Assembly (NCBI GenBank): GCA_021464415.1
Contig: JAKCWG010000011.1
Coordinates: 1 to 64,000, forward strand
Reading direction: 5' to 3'
Length of the DNA stretch: 64,000 bases
Source: Lonicera japonica
Taxonomy: Eukaryota > Streptophyta > Magnoliopsida > Dipsacales > Caprifoliaceae
The notes beneath the pieces were generated by a model. That model saw nothing but the letters and a program-made list of their open reading frames with translations. It was not told where the DNA came from and ran no database searches. Positions within the stretch are counted from its first letter, which is position 1, and every line of letters begins with the position of its first letter. Shown piece after piece: positions 36,297-48,782 of this stretch. A program made the translations under genes and the position numbers.

Positions 36297-39200
36297 TGTA
36301 ATACCCCATGTTCTATTTTTCCACGTTGAACTTCTCTTAAGCCACGTTGAGGCTTAATCTCTGTTAGAGCACGAGTAATGGGTTTCGATCCCTCCAAACT
36401 TGATCCGATGCTTCTAGCATATCACGTTATAGATATTAAGTTTCTGGAATCAACCTCTTAGTAATTTGGGTGGTCTGGATTGAAATCGAGATGTCGATCG
36501 CGTGTTTTCGCTTTACGCGATTTCTTTATTTTTGGCTAACTTTGAGGCCTTGTAACTTCTTTATCTCTTATCCAATTTAGTCTCTGTTTATACCTATGTC
36601 TAGGTTTCATACCATTCTACAACTTTCATGTTTTGACCAAAGTCCAATTCACACTCCTCATTGGTCAAAACAGCGTTCGAAGTAGGCCGGTTTGTAAAAT
36701 ATGTTCACTCGGTAGCGCTTTGGTAGAGCGTTGTCTTCGGTGAATTTCTGAGAATTATACATCCAGAATTTGAGGAAACTTTCTCTTAGGAAGTTGTATA
36801 TCTTTGAATTAGCTTTTTGGGAACATAAAGATCACCTCAATCGGAGTTCCGAGCAAGAAGTTATGGCAGAATTACAAACAGTGCTCCAGATCCAAAATGC
36901 CTACGCTGGCAGTGAACTCCATGATCGATCATGGTACACCAGAAAGTCAGTTTTGACTATTTATAATCCATTTTAAGCCTCCTCCTCCCCCATTTTCGAG
37001 CCACAACTTTAGAGAGCGTTAGAGAGAGGTGAGAGCTTGGAGAGAGTTCTTTGGTAGATTTCTACTCATCTTTCATCACCTACCAAAGATTTAAGCTTCA
37101 ATCACACCAATCCTCACCCAAAACACTATCACCATCCCCAACCTTGGTTCCTTCCATTGGAGCTTGAGGCTGGAGCTAGGGTTTCACTATTGGACTTCTA
37201 TGTTTCATCAACTACGCGATTCAACTTCTCTAAGGTGGGAACACTACTAATTAAATTATTTTTCAAATAATTACTTGTTGAATTGGAAGTTTGAAATCAA
37301 ATTGGGGAAATTGCTTACAAACACTAGGTTGTGTTCTCATTAAATGGGTTGGGCTAGATTGAGTTGTGATTGGGGGTTGATATCGGTAGATTATCATTTC
37401 TATTGCATTATTGAGCATCTAAATCCATGTTTTAGCTCATATATACAAAAAATTATCTTGAACCCGTCATGTAGCTACGAGTATGAACCAGATATTGGGT
37501 ATTTGGGGGGGGGGGTTTGCTTAAAGAATGTTTAATTGTGAGGTATGGATGATGGATACATATAAATATAACATTATAAGTAAGGGTAGAAAGCTATCTA
37601 TGAGATTTGTACCAAAAACCGATTAGGGCGGAGCTATACGCAATAACTTTGGGTTGATTGCCTTATGTAGAACATTAATAAGACTAGTAATGGGGATATA
37701 ATCTTGGTACATGTTAGGAATGTGATGAACATGATTGGTAGGGCATAGATTGTCTTGGCCACAATCATAAAAGACTTTAGTGCTGTTAGTGCACTGATTA
37801 GGCGAGAATTTCAATAATGAACACCCGGCTTGATAAAATGACATAAGAATATTATTACTCGGGTTTGACATATACGAAATTATATATGACATAAGATATT
37901 GATCATGAACTGGTTGACTATGTACATGAGAATAATTACAAAGCGGTAAAGCCTTGGGTGAATGGCCCGGTATTGATGATTATGATGATACAAACCGGTT
38001 GGCAATCTAATACTGATAGACTAATGATACTTTGTTGATGATATATGAACGGTGAATGGACTATGAGGTGAATTACATTGTTGGCAAAATGAAATGAGAC
38101 GTGCTAAATTCCAAGTGCAATGGATTGTGTGGGTTTGTTACACATGTATATATGTACACATTGGTTCCCTCATATATGGGCTTGTTACTTACACAACTAT
38201 ATATGAATGATGATAACGTGTATGATAAGAATTGCCTTATCAACGTTATATGCCTTAATATCTTGTTATGGCTTAGTTGTGGGATGGATTGTGCGATTAT
38301 TGAGAAATGTATACATTATATGATTGTTGTTGATATGATATATGATAGTGGGATTACATAGTCCATGATGGTCTCGGGTTTCGTCTCTAACGATTGAGGC
38401 CGAAAGTTGGGACACAGTCTCCTAAGTGCAAGACCCGAAACCGTGCACGAAAACTAATGGGAGGCCCTGCTGCCGCGTAGGTGAAAGCCATGAAACGCAA
38501 ACAGAAACAAACGGGAGGCCCTACTGCCGCTTGGGTGAAAGGCCACGAAATGCAGACCTAGTGACGCTTGGACGACTATTGGTATTATGATTAGATATTC
38601 AGAATACAAAAACTAACGGGAGGCACTGCTGCATAGGTGAAAGGCCATGAAATGCAGACCGGAGTGAAAGATTATTTGTATTATTTTGGTAGTCTTGATG
38701 AATGTTACTGTGATATATCTTATAACTATCTTATTTATGCTTTGTCTTGGACATACCACGGATAATATAAGATTGAATGCGTATTCCATTGAATGGTACA
38801 TAATACACATAGAGAACAATTGTCCTTTCATCATACACATAACATACTAATAATTGAAGTGGCAACCATAGCGAATGAAATGGTTAGATAGGAGACATCG
38901 TACCATGATGATTGGGATGAGGGATCAAGTAGCAATGCCTATTAGTCGGTCAAGTAAGGATGTCATAATAAATTAATAACAAAGAGGAAATAATAAATAC
39001 TTGACCGATAGTTACTGACTTCCGAGATGGGTATGAGATGATTGGGTTACAGAGTTGATATACACATTAGTAAGAATCCACCTTAGCATGGCGAACCGTT
39101 GGAGGCTAATAATTCATCAAAGTAATCCTAGAACCCACCCGTTAGGAGAATGTGCGATCATTGAATTTGTGGGATCGTGAGCAATAACCCGAATAGTTAG

Positions 39201-39660
39201 CTTCCGACTATAGGAGTAGAATTCCTAAGGAGGCTTGGTATGCAAGTGGGTGTGGGTTGCATTGCATTTCATTGTCTTTAACTATTATACTAAAGTAAAG
39301 TAATTACTTCTGTAAAAGCAACACGTGCTTTCCTATGACACTTTTATAGTTCTCACTAAGCCCGGATTTGGCTCATCCCATTTTCTAAAAATTTTTGTAG
39401 GTTTAGCATTTCGGGTGGCACGTGGTTCACAAATTTATAGGCCTCTAATGTCCTTAAACCTTTTAGTCCTCCTCAAGATGGATTATATGGTATAATTGAT
39501 TTTGATCTTGTGGTAATGTATATAAACACTCTTATAATAATTGGATTTTGGCATTAATGCATCAAGGACGTGTAATAAGGCTTATGTAAATGGTTTTCAT
39601 ATATGTGGGGTAAATTTAAAATGCGGCTATGTCTCGAACAACATTTGGTATACCACCCAA
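36297..39660 (+). mobile_element. Long LTR (TGTAATACCCC), 3' end lost
   Basis: Starts TGTAATACCCCATGTTC, preceded by ATATG. The conserved module is at about 36700-36880 in inverse orientation. The three GGGAGGC units near 38440-38665 lie inside, and TTCTCACTAAGCCCGG, then GGCTCATCCC, is near 39355-39380. The expected terminus (…GTGTCACA) is absent, so the 3' end is truncated or rearranged near 39660. Family relation to the LTRs at 57732, 61990 and 63042 is by shared word order. Confidence 0.6.
38440..38665 (+). repeat. Three diverged ~60-bp units inside the LTR
   Basis: CGGGAGGCCCTACTGCCGC and variants occur near 38459, 38513 and 38618. Each is followed by TAGGTGAAAG or TGGGTGAAAG, GGCCA and AAATGCAGACC-like words. 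The third copy is shortened. Confidence 0.7.
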
Positions 39661-39946
39661 ATGTAGGTGATGGTGATCTTGGATCACGTCATTGTACTAT
39701 ATCTTGTGTTGTTTTGTATGTATTGTCCATGTGGTATATATTTTGCAAATAATGTGAGAATATGTATATATATATATATGTAGGGATCAAGATAAACTTA
39801 AGGAACCAATTGACCATCCATAACGAATTAATATCTAAAGTGGAAAGTACTAATAACCATCGATATACAGATGTAGCATCCGGACACGTAAATGTATGTA
39901 ATCATGAGATTAGTTTGCTGGTTTATATAACGCTAGTGACAAGCAT
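39661..39946 (+). other. Junction between LTR remnants and the Tekay insertion
   Basis: Contains a short (AT)n run at 39765-39779 and LTR-body-like words. It ends at the target site AGCAT (39942-39946). Removing the Tekay element joins it to 56774, where the second half of a long LTR follows. Confidence 0.5.
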
Positions 39947-41811
39947 TGTAACAACCCGCCTAAATAAGCAGGTGTTAACGGATGCTGTGTAAAATTAACA
40001 GTAGAAAACTAAGGAAAATTTAACAAAATTTCGACATAAAGTATCCATAAATACAAGGAAACCCACCCTGTTCAATAAACCATAACAACATAAGGGTATG
40101 GAATACAACACCATCTGATAAAAATCAAACCTTAGTAGTCCAGCAGGCAAAATACATAACAAGGTTCAACTACATACCGAAATCCAAGTTATGAAAGAGG
40201 TCTAATATAATGATTCTAACATAATCATCCACAAACTAGGAACGAAATACAACCAAGTTCCACAATAATAATACATACTTCCAAAGATGATACAAGGTTC
40301 CCAAACTAAATAATAAAAATACTACAAACTCACATGATAACTAAAATAACAACTAAATCGATAAAAATATCAGAGGCGACTCTAAGAAGCACTCGGACGT
40401 AAGCCACGACCGCTACCCGAAACATGAAGTGTACCTGAAAGATAAATAAGGGAATGAGCCACAACTGGCTCAGTGGGAACTATAGGGAAATGGAAATGCA
40501 ATGCATGGGTGCGAATCAATAAAAGATTTGCCACATTAAACTTGTTATCAAGAATTAACCAATTTTTTTCCATTTATAAAAGAAATCCATTCATTATATG
40601 CCAAGTGCAACAATTGTTATTCACGTGAGACTCTCACGATAACTGCTCACACGTCCATCCAACTCCTCCTCCTCCTCGACCTAATACCGGTACTAGACGA
40701 AATATACTACTCACAAACGCACCCCATCTTACCACGGGTCAGTGCACTGGTAACCAGATTTCTAGCACCCCATCTTACCATGGGTTTGTGCAATAATATT
40801 AACTTAAGCATTTCTATACCGATGCTTATCCGGTTCCAAAATCCTCGCTACCTCACCACGATTAGTAAATTTGCCAAAAACATTTTCAAGAGGTTTTATT
40901 ATGTGATCATAGCTTCAACCAATTAATAATCATGGTTCTATATGTATTCAACATGAATCATAATGCCATTTGATTAAAAAAATAATTTATACAATACCGT
41001 AAGCCAAACATTGAGAAAAATCACTAGGAAATTGAGAATCAATTCCAAGTATTGAGTACATGTCTAGTAACCAACTAAAAGTGAATTAAGAAGGGTTTAT
41101 TTTCCTGGAAATTTATTAATTTAAGTAAAATTCGGAGGTATTAGACATGTGTCATGTTGCTTTTAACTATTTCGGTACCAAATTCTCAAATGAAAACACA
41201 ATTATTAGCATGCAGGACAATCGGTCCTCATATACATCAATTACAACCAATATATCATCGATAACAAAGCTAAAAGGGCTAATTCTATGGCTACAGCACA
41301 TGCAAGAAGAGAAACTCTGAATTTGGTACCGAAATCTAGTGATTTGAACTCAAGCAATTCAAAACTTTCAATAATTTAGGAGAAGAGGGGAGTTCCCACC
41401 TGAATAGCTAGAAGAACAGAGGTTTATGGCCTGGCTGAGCTCTAGAGACCCTCCACTACGCACATGCAAGCCTGGAAATGAGATAAGAGCGCGAAGAAGA
41501 TGAAGATTTTGCACTTTTGGATGAGAAGCTTGAGTTTAAGCTATGAATCTCCAATAATACACCAAGAATCACCCTCTCTCTCTCTAGAAAAGACCTAAGG
41601 TCTCTCACCCTCAAAACTGAGCTGTAATGGTGGAGAAATGGGTTTAAAAAGGTTTAAATCAAAAACAGGGCGCTAAAAACAGGGCTATGGGGTTACCCAC
41701 TGTAATTTGGCCGTAACTTTTTGCTCGGAACTCCGATCGGGATGATCTTTAAATCAACAGAAAGGTAATGAAAAGATCTACAACTTTGTTGAAGGATGTT
41801 TCACGCAATTC
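39947..41811 (-). repeat. Tekay 3' LTR, first segment (plus-strand view)
   Basis: Begins TGTAACAACCCGCC and aligns base by base with 54413 onward: the (CTC)n with CGACCTAATACCGGTACTAG near 40665 and 55125, and a CTCTCTCT run near 41576. It is cut at AATTC (41807-41811), the target site of the CRM-like element. An open frame that crosses this junction joins LTR sequence to the next element by chance. Confidence 0.92.
41807..41811 (+). other. Target site duplication AATTC, left copy
   Basis: AATTC here and at 48783-48787 flanks the CRM-like element. The uninterrupted site is preserved in the sister LTR near 56274 (CACGCAATTCTAGATAG). Confidence 0.9.
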
Positions 41812-42527
41812 TGATGGAGGCAAGACTGTTGTGCAAAATGAAGACAATTCAAAGGCCATCCAAGTTCCAACAGGCCCAATTACAAGGTCGCGGGCTAAGA
41901 AGTTAAAGGCTGAGCTTATTGGATTAATTCAAGCTATTTGGGCTCAAGAAGAAGGCACAATCAAGCCCATTGTCAAGCCCATTGGAGGGGAAAAACGTGG
42001 AGCACAAAATGGAGGCTGGGTTACACTTATTCAAGCCCAATTGGAGTGAGAAGACTATGTCTATGCGGCCCAAGAAGTGGAGTCAAGCCAGCCCACTCGT
42101 TTTTTATTATTTATTTATTATTGTTATTTCGTCTTAAAAAACTAGTTCTTGTTTGATTAGGATTTGTTTGAGGATTCCTTATTGGATTGGTTTCTTGTGG
42201 CCTAAGTTTTCTTCTTCCTATTTAAAGGGGGATTCATTGTTTTATTTTATTATCTAAGACTTTATTCATAATAATATTGAGTGATTTTAATCCTCTTTGG
42301 TTCTTCACGAACTACTTGAACTTATCGGTTTGTCCGTGGCGTTCACCCGACTTATCAATCGGTATTCCGCAACCGGTTGTGGCGTCTTCGATTTCCATCC
42401 TAATCTGATTGTAGAAATGATCCAGGTTCTTAATTTGCTACGGTTTTCGTGTGTGTCTGTGTCAAGGTTTGCACAACCAATTCGTTGTGTTTGCGGGTTT
42501 TGAGCGATATCACCGTAGGTCGTATCA
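41812..42527 (+). repeat. CRM-like 5' LTR
   Basis: TGATGGAGGCAAG...TAGGTCGTATCA. It provides promoter and transcript start for the element (TTCCTATTTAAAGGGGG near 42210 is a possible TATA region). Its first 238 bases also keep an open frame (41813-42049) equivalent to the integrase tail: [17 protein letters not shown], then [18 protein letters not shown] and onward to a stop, intact here but not in the 3' LTR. Confidence 0.92.
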
Positions 42528-42529
42528 GT

Positions 42530-42540
42530 TGGTATCAGAG
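42530..42540 (+). other. Primer binding site (tRNA-iMet type)
   Basis: TGGTATCAGAG lies two bases after the 5' LTR end and matches eleven bases of the complement of the plant initiator-Met tRNA 3' end, the usual primer for gypsy elements. Confidence 0.9.
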
Positions 42541-43499
42541 GAGAGCTTCTACTATCAGGTTTTATCTATCCATTAATTAGTAATCGTTTGATTTGCGTTT
42601 CTGTTCTTCGTGTTTTATTCTTCATTCTGCTTATTTATTTATCGTGTTTATTTTGTGTTCTTCGTCCAAAAAAAAAAAATATCGAATTCCTTTAATTTGT
42701 TCTTTTGAACCCTAGTTGCGAATCTGTCCATCATAGCCTTTCTTTTGCTATCGCGAATCAGTTTCTATTGTTACTGCCTAGGGTAGGATTTCGACATAGT
42801 TAGGGTTAGTTTGCGATTGTAATACTACCCTTACTGCCTTGCGTTTGCTGAGATACGAGATTGTTAGGGCTATCAAAATTGCGATTTCTGCATATAAACC
42901 CTATCTGCAGTTGATTGTTTCATTAATCATATAAACCCTAGCTATTGCGAATCTGTTGGCTATTCATATAAGCTTCGTTTGGTGCTTAAAATTCGATTTT
43001 GTTGAGTTTCGAATTGTGTTGAAGAAATCATTGAAATTTTGAATTCTGGAAATTTCTACTACACCAGATTAAAGTAGAAGTCGAGAGACCCAGAAAAAAA
43101 AAATACAAATTTTTTCGAAATTCGCAATTATTTCTTTTTAGATTTGGATTCTATAGGGTTCAAGGATTCGAAAAATCACGTTTCCACGAGACTGAATTTT
43201 TGCACCTATTTCGCGTTCTTTTGCCCCTTATTGTGTCCGTAATCGTTGGGATTCTAGTTTTTTATTGATTCGTCGTTTGAACTGTCCATTCACAATCCGA
43301 TATTCAATTGAGTAGTTCAATAAGAACCTATAGAGCATTAATTTGAGTGGAAAGAGGCGTAAGTTGTAAGACCATTAGAGGGTAAAAGCCAATAATTGTA
43401 GAGTGATACACGAGTGAACTGAGTGAATCATTCTTCGAGTGAAACACGTGAGGGAGTGCTTGTGAGGTCCTTAATTCTATTTTGCAGGTTATATAAATA
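42541..43499 (+). other. CRM-like untranslated leader
   Basis: About 960 bases between the PBS and the gag ATG. AT-rich, with an A run near 42668-42677 and no long frame. Normally holds packaging and dimerisation signals, which cannot be recognised by eye. Confidence 0.7.
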
Positions 43500-45101
43500 A
43501 TGTCGACAAGTCAAGACGTGGCCTCAAAAGAGGAGGAGGGACGTCAACCAGACATCCCGAACTTGCAAGTACAAGCTTTGTTAGGGGAGATGAGGAAGAT
43601 GTTAAGAACTGAGATGGAGATGGTTCATGGGCGGATAGACCGGATAGAGAACACACAAATCGAGCAATCAAATAGGATTGAGCAATCAAATAATGCTCAT
43701 GCTCGTAGGAGAGGGAGATTCCAACCTAGAGAAGCGAGGGTTGAGGATGAAGAATCTTACGATGGTGGGTTTGAAGATGACGACGATTGGAACCCGGTGG
43801 CCGCCAATAGGAGATATGCTGGGCGAAATAGAGAAGGAAGGAACAGGGAAGATAACAATATGGGTAGTATCAAGATGAAGATTCTGTCGTTTCAAGGGAA
43901 GAATGATCCCGAAGCTTATCTTGAATGGGAGAAAAAAGTTGAGCTAGTGTTTGATTGCCATAACTACTCCGAGATAAAGAAGGTAAAACTTGCTGCCATT
44001 GAGTTCTCTGATTATGCAATTGTGTGGTGGGACCAATTAGTAATGAACAGACGAAGAAATAGAGAGCGTCCTATTGAGACATGGGAAGAGATGAAGACAG
44101 TGATGAGAAAGCGATTTGTACCTAGCCATTACTACCGGGAGCTGTACCAAAAGTTACAAAGGCTTACACAGGGCAACCGCAGCGTGGAAGATTATTTCAA
44201 GGAGATGGAAGTAGCCATGATCCGAGCTAATATAGACGAAGATCGAGAGGCTACTATGGCGAGGTTTTTGAATGGGTTGAACCGGGAAATTGCTAATGGG
44301 GTAGATTTGCAACATTATGTTGAGTTGGAAGATATGGTGCACGTGGCGATCAAGATTGAGAATCAACTCAAGAGGAGGGGTAGCCTACGCCAAAACCAAA
44401 GTCCAACCACACCCTCTTGGAAATCAAATCCCCTTTGGAAGAAAGAGGAGAAATCAGTCGCGTCAAAGCCCAAAACCGAGCCCAAACAAGGGACGACTAG
44501 CCTTGGAAACCAAGGTAAACCTGATCCTAATACACCTCGAAATCGTGATATTAAATGTTTCAAGTGTCAAGGTAGGGGTCATAAGGCGAACCAATGTCCC
44601 AATCAAAGAGCTATGGTGATTCGAGACAACGGTGAAATTGAGACCGATGAAGAGTCCAATGATGATTCTATGCCGTTACTAGAAGATGTTGATGATGAAG
44701 AAGAAGAGCGTGCGGCTGAAGGAGATTTGTTGGTTGCAAGAAAATCTCTTAGTGTGCGAGCTAAAGAAGATGATGAAGTACAGCGAGAAAATCTCTTTCA
44801 TACTAGATGCCTAGTGAACAGTAAGGTATGTAGTGTGATCATTGATGGCGGAAGTTGTGCGAATGTTGCAAGTACTATTATGGTGGAGAAGCTAGGGCTT
44901 CCTATTGTTAAGCATCCCAAGCCATATAAATTGCAATGGTTGAATGATAGTGGGGAGATCAAGGTGAACAAGCAAGTATTAGTCGCATTTCGTATTGGGA
45001 AGTATGAAGATGAGGTCTTATGCGACGTAGTACCCATGCAAGATGGTCATCTATTATTAGGACGACCATGGCAATTTGATCGCCGAGTGAAGTGGACATG
45101 A
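43500..45101 (+). CDS. CRM-like Gag-protease (533 aa)
   Basis: This frame encodes the structural Gag protein and the aspartic protease of the element. Residues 1-115 are charged and helical. About 130-235 holds the retrotransposon gag domain ([29 protein letters not shown]). A CCHC zinc knuckle [15 protein letters not shown] starts at residue 353. The protease active-site region VIIDGGS is at about 446-452; DGG replaces the usual DSG, as I recall for this clade. A stop at 45099-45101 interrupts the link to pol, because the continuing sequence lies in another frame. Gag forms the cytoplasmic particle and binds the RNA; the protease would cut the polyprotein. The ATG at 43500 follows the leader and no upstream in-frame start competes. 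Confidence 0.9.
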   Translation: MSTSQDVASKEEEGRQPDIPNLQVQALLGEMRKMLRTEMEMVHGRIDRIENTQIEQSNRIEQSNNAHARRRGRFQPREARVEDEESYDGGFEDDDDWNPVAANRRYAGRNREGRNREDNNMGSIKMKILSFQGKNDPEAYLEWEKKVELVFDCHNYSEIKKVKLAAIEFSDYAIVWWDQLVMNRRRNRERPIETWEEMKTVMRKRFVPSHYYRELYQKLQRLTQGNRSVEDYFKEMEVAMIRANIDEDREATMARFLNGLNREIANGVDLQHYVELEDMVHVAIKIENQLKRRGSLRQNQSPTTPSWKSNPLWKKEEKSVASKPKTEPKQGTTSLGNQGKPDPNTPRNRDIKCFKCQGRGHKANQCPNQRAMVIRDNGEIETDEESNDDSMPLLEDVDDEEEERAAEGDLLVARKSLSVRAKEDDEVQRENLFHTRCLVNSKVCSVIIDGGSCANVASTIMVEKLGLPIVKHPKPYKLQWLNDSGEIKVNKQVLVAFRIGKYEDEVLCDVVPMQDGHLLLGRPWQFDRRVKWT

Positions 45102-45108
45102 TGGCATG
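45085..45108 (+). other. Frame break between protease and pol
   Basis: The protease end ([12 protein letters not shown]) and the pol start ([14 protein letters not shown]) lie in different frames across this short stretch, with a stop at 45099-45101. Related elements usually read through in one frame, so an indel here is the simplest reading; programmed frameshifting cannot be excluded. Confidence 0.7.
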
Positions 45109-48100
45109 TGGGTCACCAACAAATATTCTTTTGAGCTCAATCATAAGACGATTACTCTTGTCCCTATGTTACCGAAGCAAGTGTATGAAGATCAATTAAA
45201 ATTGCAAAGGGAGAGTGACCAAAAGAAAGAAAGTGAGTTAAAAAAAGAGAGTGACAAAAAGAGAGAAAGAGAGAAGAAGAGAGAAGTTGAAAAAAATGAG
45301 AAAGAAAGAAAACAAAAGAATTTTTATGCGAGAGTGAGTGAAGTTAAAAGTGCATTGTATTCAAGGCAGCCGATGATTGTACTTTTGTACAAGGAGGCAT
45401 ATTTTAATACTAATGAACTTAACTCGTTTTTGCCTAGTTCTATTGTTTCTTTGTTTCAGGATTATGCGGATGTCTTTCCCGATGAGATGCCACATGGATT
45501 ACCGCCAATTAGAGGGATTGAGCATCAAATTGATTTTGTTCCTGGCGCTACCATTCCAAACAGACCAGCCTATCGAAGCAATCCGGAGGAGACGAAGGAG
45601 CTACAAAGGCAAGTGTCTGAACTGATGGAGAAAGGGCACGTTAGAGAAAGCATGAGTCCGTGCGCTGTTCCGGTGATTTTAGTGCCTAAGAAGGATGGGA
45701 CGTGGAGAATGTGCGTTGATTGTCGAGCTATCAACAATATAACGGTAAAGTATCGACATCCTATTCCTCGCTTAGATGATATGTTGGATGAGTTGAATGA
45801 AGCTTGTGTATTTTCTAAAATTGATTTAAAAAGTGGGTATCATCAGATTAGAATGAAAGAAGGAGATGAATGGAAAACTGCTTTTAAAACCAAACATGGT
45901 TTATATGAATGGTTAGTGATGCCTTTTGGGCTAACTAATGCACCGAGCACTTTCATGCGTTTAATGAATCATGTTTTGCGTGCATTTATTGGTAGATTTG
46001 TTGTTGTCTACTTTGATGATATCTTGATTTATAGCAAAACCTTGGAGGATCATGTTAAGCATTTAAAATCAGTTTTAGATGTGCTTCGAAAAGAAAAGTT
46101 ATTTGCTAACATGAAGAAGTGCACTTTTTGCACCGATAAGCTTGTTTTTCTTGGTTTTGTTGTGAGTGCACAAGGTATACAGGTTGATGAGGAGAAAGTA
46201 CGTGCAATACAAGAGTGGCTGAGTCCTACAACTGTGGGGCATGTACGAAGTTTTCATGGACTTGCTAGCTTTTGCCGGCGGTTTGTGAAAGATTTTAGTA
46301 CCATAGCCGCGCCACTAATGGAGGTGATCAAGAAGAACGTGGGATTCAAATGGGGGGATGAACAAGAGAAGGCGTTCCAATTGATCAAGGAGAAGTTGAC
46401 CCATGCGCCCGTACTTGCATTACCAGATTTCACTAAATCATTCGAGCTTGAGTGTGATGCATCGGGTTTGGGAATAGGGGCTGTTCTTATGCAAGGAGGA
46501 AAACCAATTGCTTACTTTAGCGAGAAATTGAGTGGGGCAACCTTGAACTATCCGACGTATGACAAGGAATTGTATGCATTGGTTAGAGCATTGGAAACTT
46601 GGCAACACTACCTTTGGCCTAAAGAGTTCGTGATTCACACCGATCATGAGTCTTTGAAGCATTTGAGGAGCCAGCACAAGCTGAATAAGAGGCATGCGCA
46701 TTGGATGGAGTTCATTGAGACATTCCCATATGTCATTCGGTACAAGCAAGGTAAAGAAAATATTGTTGCTGATGCACTTTCGCGAAGGTATGTGTTAATC
46801 TCTACCCTTGATGCTAAATTACTTGGTTTTGAGCAAATAAAGGAATTGTATCCAATTGATGTTGATTTTTGTGAGGAGTACAAAGCATGTGAGAAAAACG
46901 CAGTGGGTAAGTTCTTTAGGCATGATGGTTTTTTATTTCGTGAGAATAAGTTATGTCTACCTAATTGCTCTATGCGTGATTTGTTAGTGAGGGAAGCCCA
47001 TGGGGGAGGTTTGATGGGGCACTTCGGGATTGCTAAGACCTTAGATATTTTGCAAGAACACTTCTTTTGGCCACGTATGAAAAGAGACGTTGAGAGAATT
47101 TGTGGAAGATGTGTTACGTGTCGGCAAGCAAAGTCCTGTGTGCAACCGCATGGCTTATATACACCATTACCTATTCCTAGTGAACCTTGGATAGACATTT
47201 CCATGGATTTTGTTTTGGGTTTACCTAGGACTAAGAATGGTAGAGATTCAATTTTTGTGGTCGTGGATAGATTTTCTAAAATGGCTCATTTTATTCCATG
47301 TCACAAAACTGATGATGCTTCGCATGTTGCTGATTTGTTCTTTAGAGAAATTGTGAGATTGCATGGTATGCCTAGGACCATTGTTTCAGATAGAGATACT
47401 AAATTCTTAAGCTACTTTTGGAAGACCTTGTGGTGTAAGTTAGGAACTAAGTTATTATTTTCTACTACTTGTCACCCACAGTCTGATGGTCAAACTGAGG
47501 TTGTAAATAGAACTTTATCTACTTTGTTAAGTGCTATCATTAAAAAGAACATTAGAACATGGGAGGAATGTTTACCGCATGTTGAGTTTGCTTATAATCG
47601 CACTGTTCATTCTGCTACCCAATTTTCACCTTTCGAAATTGTGTATGGATTTAATCCTTTGACTCCGTTAGATTTATCTCCATTACCTTATTCTCAATAT
47701 ACTAATCTTGATGGAAAGAAAAAGGCTGAGTTTGTTAAGCAGATCCATGAGAAGGCCAGGCTCAACATTGAACGGAGGACGGAGCAATATGCAAAGCAGG
47801 CAAATAAAGGACGTCAGAAGCTGGTTTTTGAACCTAGAGATTGGGTATGGCTGCACATGCGGAAGGAACGATTTCCAGAGCAACGTCGTTCTAAGCTACT
47901 TCCTAGAGGAGATGGACCTTTTCAAGTTCTTGAGCGTGTCAATGATAATGCATATAAGCTGGACCTATCAGGAGAGTACCACGTTAGCGCTACTTTTAAC
48001 GTTGCTGACTTAAGTCCGTTTGATGCCAGTGATGATTTGAGGGCAAATCCTTTTCAAGAGGAGGGGAATGATGGAGGCAAGACTGTTGTGCAAAATGAAG

Positions 48101-48168
48101 ACAATTCAAAGGCCATCCAAGTTCCAACAGGCCCAATTACAAGGTCCCATTACGGGCTTAGAAGTTAA
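45106..48168 (+). CDS. CRM-like Pol: RT, RNase H, integrase (1020 aa)
   Basis: Encodes the enzymes that copy the RNA and insert the DNA. Residues 40-75 form a Lys/Glu-rich linker. The reverse transcriptase runs from about 110, with [10 protein letters not shown] at about 202 and the catalytic YFDD at 302-305. RNase H has D451, E488, D513 and the DALSR end near 556. Integrase has an HHCC zinc finger (His632/640, Cys669/672) and the catalytic triad D701, D762, E798 (35 residues between the last two). The C-terminal part has NVADLSPFD. The frame enters the 3' LTR and stops at 48166-48168, after a frame change that shortens the tail. The first ATG is at 45106; the real translation is probably from Gag by readthrough or fusion. 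No internal stop. Confidence 0.92.
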   Translation: MWVTNKYSFELNHKTITLVPMLPKQVYEDQLKLQRESDQKKESELKKESDKKREREKKREVEKNEKERKQKNFYARVSEVKSALYSRQPMIVLLYKEAYFNTNELNSFLPSSIVSLFQDYADVFPDEMPHGLPPIRGIEHQIDFVPGATIPNRPAYRSNPEETKELQRQVSELMEKGHVRESMSPCAVPVILVPKKDGTWRMCVDCRAINNITVKYRHPIPRLDDMLDELNEACVFSKIDLKSGYHQIRMKEGDEWKTAFKTKHGLYEWLVMPFGLTNAPSTFMRLMNHVLRAFIGRFVVVYFDDILIYSKTLEDHVKHLKSVLDVLRKEKLFANMKKCTFCTDKLVFLGFVVSAQGIQVDEEKVRAIQEWLSPTTVGHVRSFHGLASFCRRFVKDFSTIAAPLMEVIKKNVGFKWGDEQEKAFQLIKEKLTHAPVLALPDFTKSFELECDASGLGIGAVLMQGGKPIAYFSEKLSGATLNYPTYDKELYALVRALETWQHYLWPKEFVIHTDHESLKHLRSQHKLNKRHAHWMEFIETFPYVIRYKQGKENIVADALSRRYVLISTLDAKLLGFEQIKELYPIDVDFCEEYKACEKNAVGKFFRHDGFLFRENKLCLPNCSMRDLLVREAHGGGLMGHFGIAKTLDILQEHFFWPRMKRDVERICGRCVTCRQAKSCVQPHGLYTPLPIPSEPWIDISMDFVLGLPRTKNGRDSIFVVVDRFSKMAHFIPCHKTDDASHVADLFFREIVRLHGMPRTIVSDRDTKFLSYFWKTLWCKLGTKLLFSTTCHPQSDGQTEVVNRTLSTLLSAIIKKNIRTWEECLPHVEFAYNRTVHSATQFSPFEIVYGFNPLTPLDLSPLPYSQYTNLDGKKKAEFVKQIHEKARLNIERRTEQYAKQANKGRQKLVFEPRDWVWLHMRKERFPEQRRSKLLPRGDGPFQVLERVNDNAYKLDLSGEYHVSATFNVADLSPFDASDDLRANPFQEEGNDGGKTVVQNEDNSKAIQVPTGPITRSHYGLRS
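48057..48067 (+). other. Polypurine tract of the CRM-like element
   Basis: AGAGGAGGGGA lies just before the 3' LTR start at 48069 and is also inside the pol frame. It primes plus-strand DNA synthesis in this class. Confidence 0.8.
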
Positions 48169-48782
48169 AGGCTGAGCTTATTGGATTAATTCAAGCTATT
48201 TGGGCTCAAGAAGAAGGCACAATCAAGCCCATTGTCAAGCCCATTGGAGGGGAAAAACGTGGAGCACAAAATGGAGGCTGGGTTACACTTATTCAAGCCC
48301 AATTGGAGAGAGAAGACATGTCTATGCGGCCCAGAAGTGGAGTCAGCCAGCCCCCACTTTTTTTTTTATTATTATTTATTATTTTATTCTTAAAACAGTT
48401 CTTTTGTTTGATTAGGATTTGTTTGAGGGTTCCTTATTGGATTGGTTTCTTGTGGCCTAAGTTTTCTTCTCCCTATTTAAAGGGGGATTCATTGTTTTAT
48501 TTTATTATCTAAGACTTTATTCATAATAATATTGAGTGATTTTAATCCTCTTTGGTTCTTCACGAACTACTTGAACTTATCGGTTTGTCCGTGGCGTTCA
48601 CCCGACTTATCAATCGGTATTCCGCACCCGGTTGTGGCGTCTTCGATTTCCATCCTAATCTGATTGTAGAAACGATCCAGGTTCTTAATTTGCTACGGTT
48701 TTCGTGTGTGTCTGTGTCAAGGTTTGCACAACCAATTCGTTGTGTTTGTGGGTTTTGAGCGATATCACTGTAGGTCGTATCA
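48069..48782 (+). repeat. CRM-like 3' LTR with tail-breaking change
   Basis: Nearly identical to the 5' LTR. At about 48145-48153 it has CCCATTAC where the 5' LTR has CGC, a net gain of five bases. In the pol frame this turns the tail into TRSHYGLRS and a stop, about 50 residues short of the tail encoded by the 5' LTR frame. Confidence 0.9.

Larger units (their letters stand above)
41812..48782 (+). mobile_element. CRM-like gypsy chromovirus, nearly complete
   Basis: A 6971-bp element with LTRs of 716 and 714 bp (TGATGGAGG...GTCGTATCA), target duplication AATTC, PBS, gag-protease, pol and polypurine tract in canonical order. LTRs differ by about ten substitutions plus small indels by eye, mostly clustered near 42060-42140, so it is young. 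PBS, LTR size, protease IDGGS, the protein style and a pol frame that runs into the 3' LTR all point to the CRM (centromeric retrotransposon) clade. That clade call is by recalled similarity. It sits in the 3' LTR of the Tekay element. Confidence 0.92.

Noticed and set aside
41768..41812. Upstream extension of the 93-codon frame into the 5' LTR of the CRM-like element
   Set aside because: It joins Tekay LTR sequence to the CRM-like LTR across an insertion site; only the part from 41813 is meaningful.
46438..47204. Minus-strand open frames of 103 and 186 codons
   Set aside because: Shadow frames opposite the intact pol coding region of the CRM-like element.
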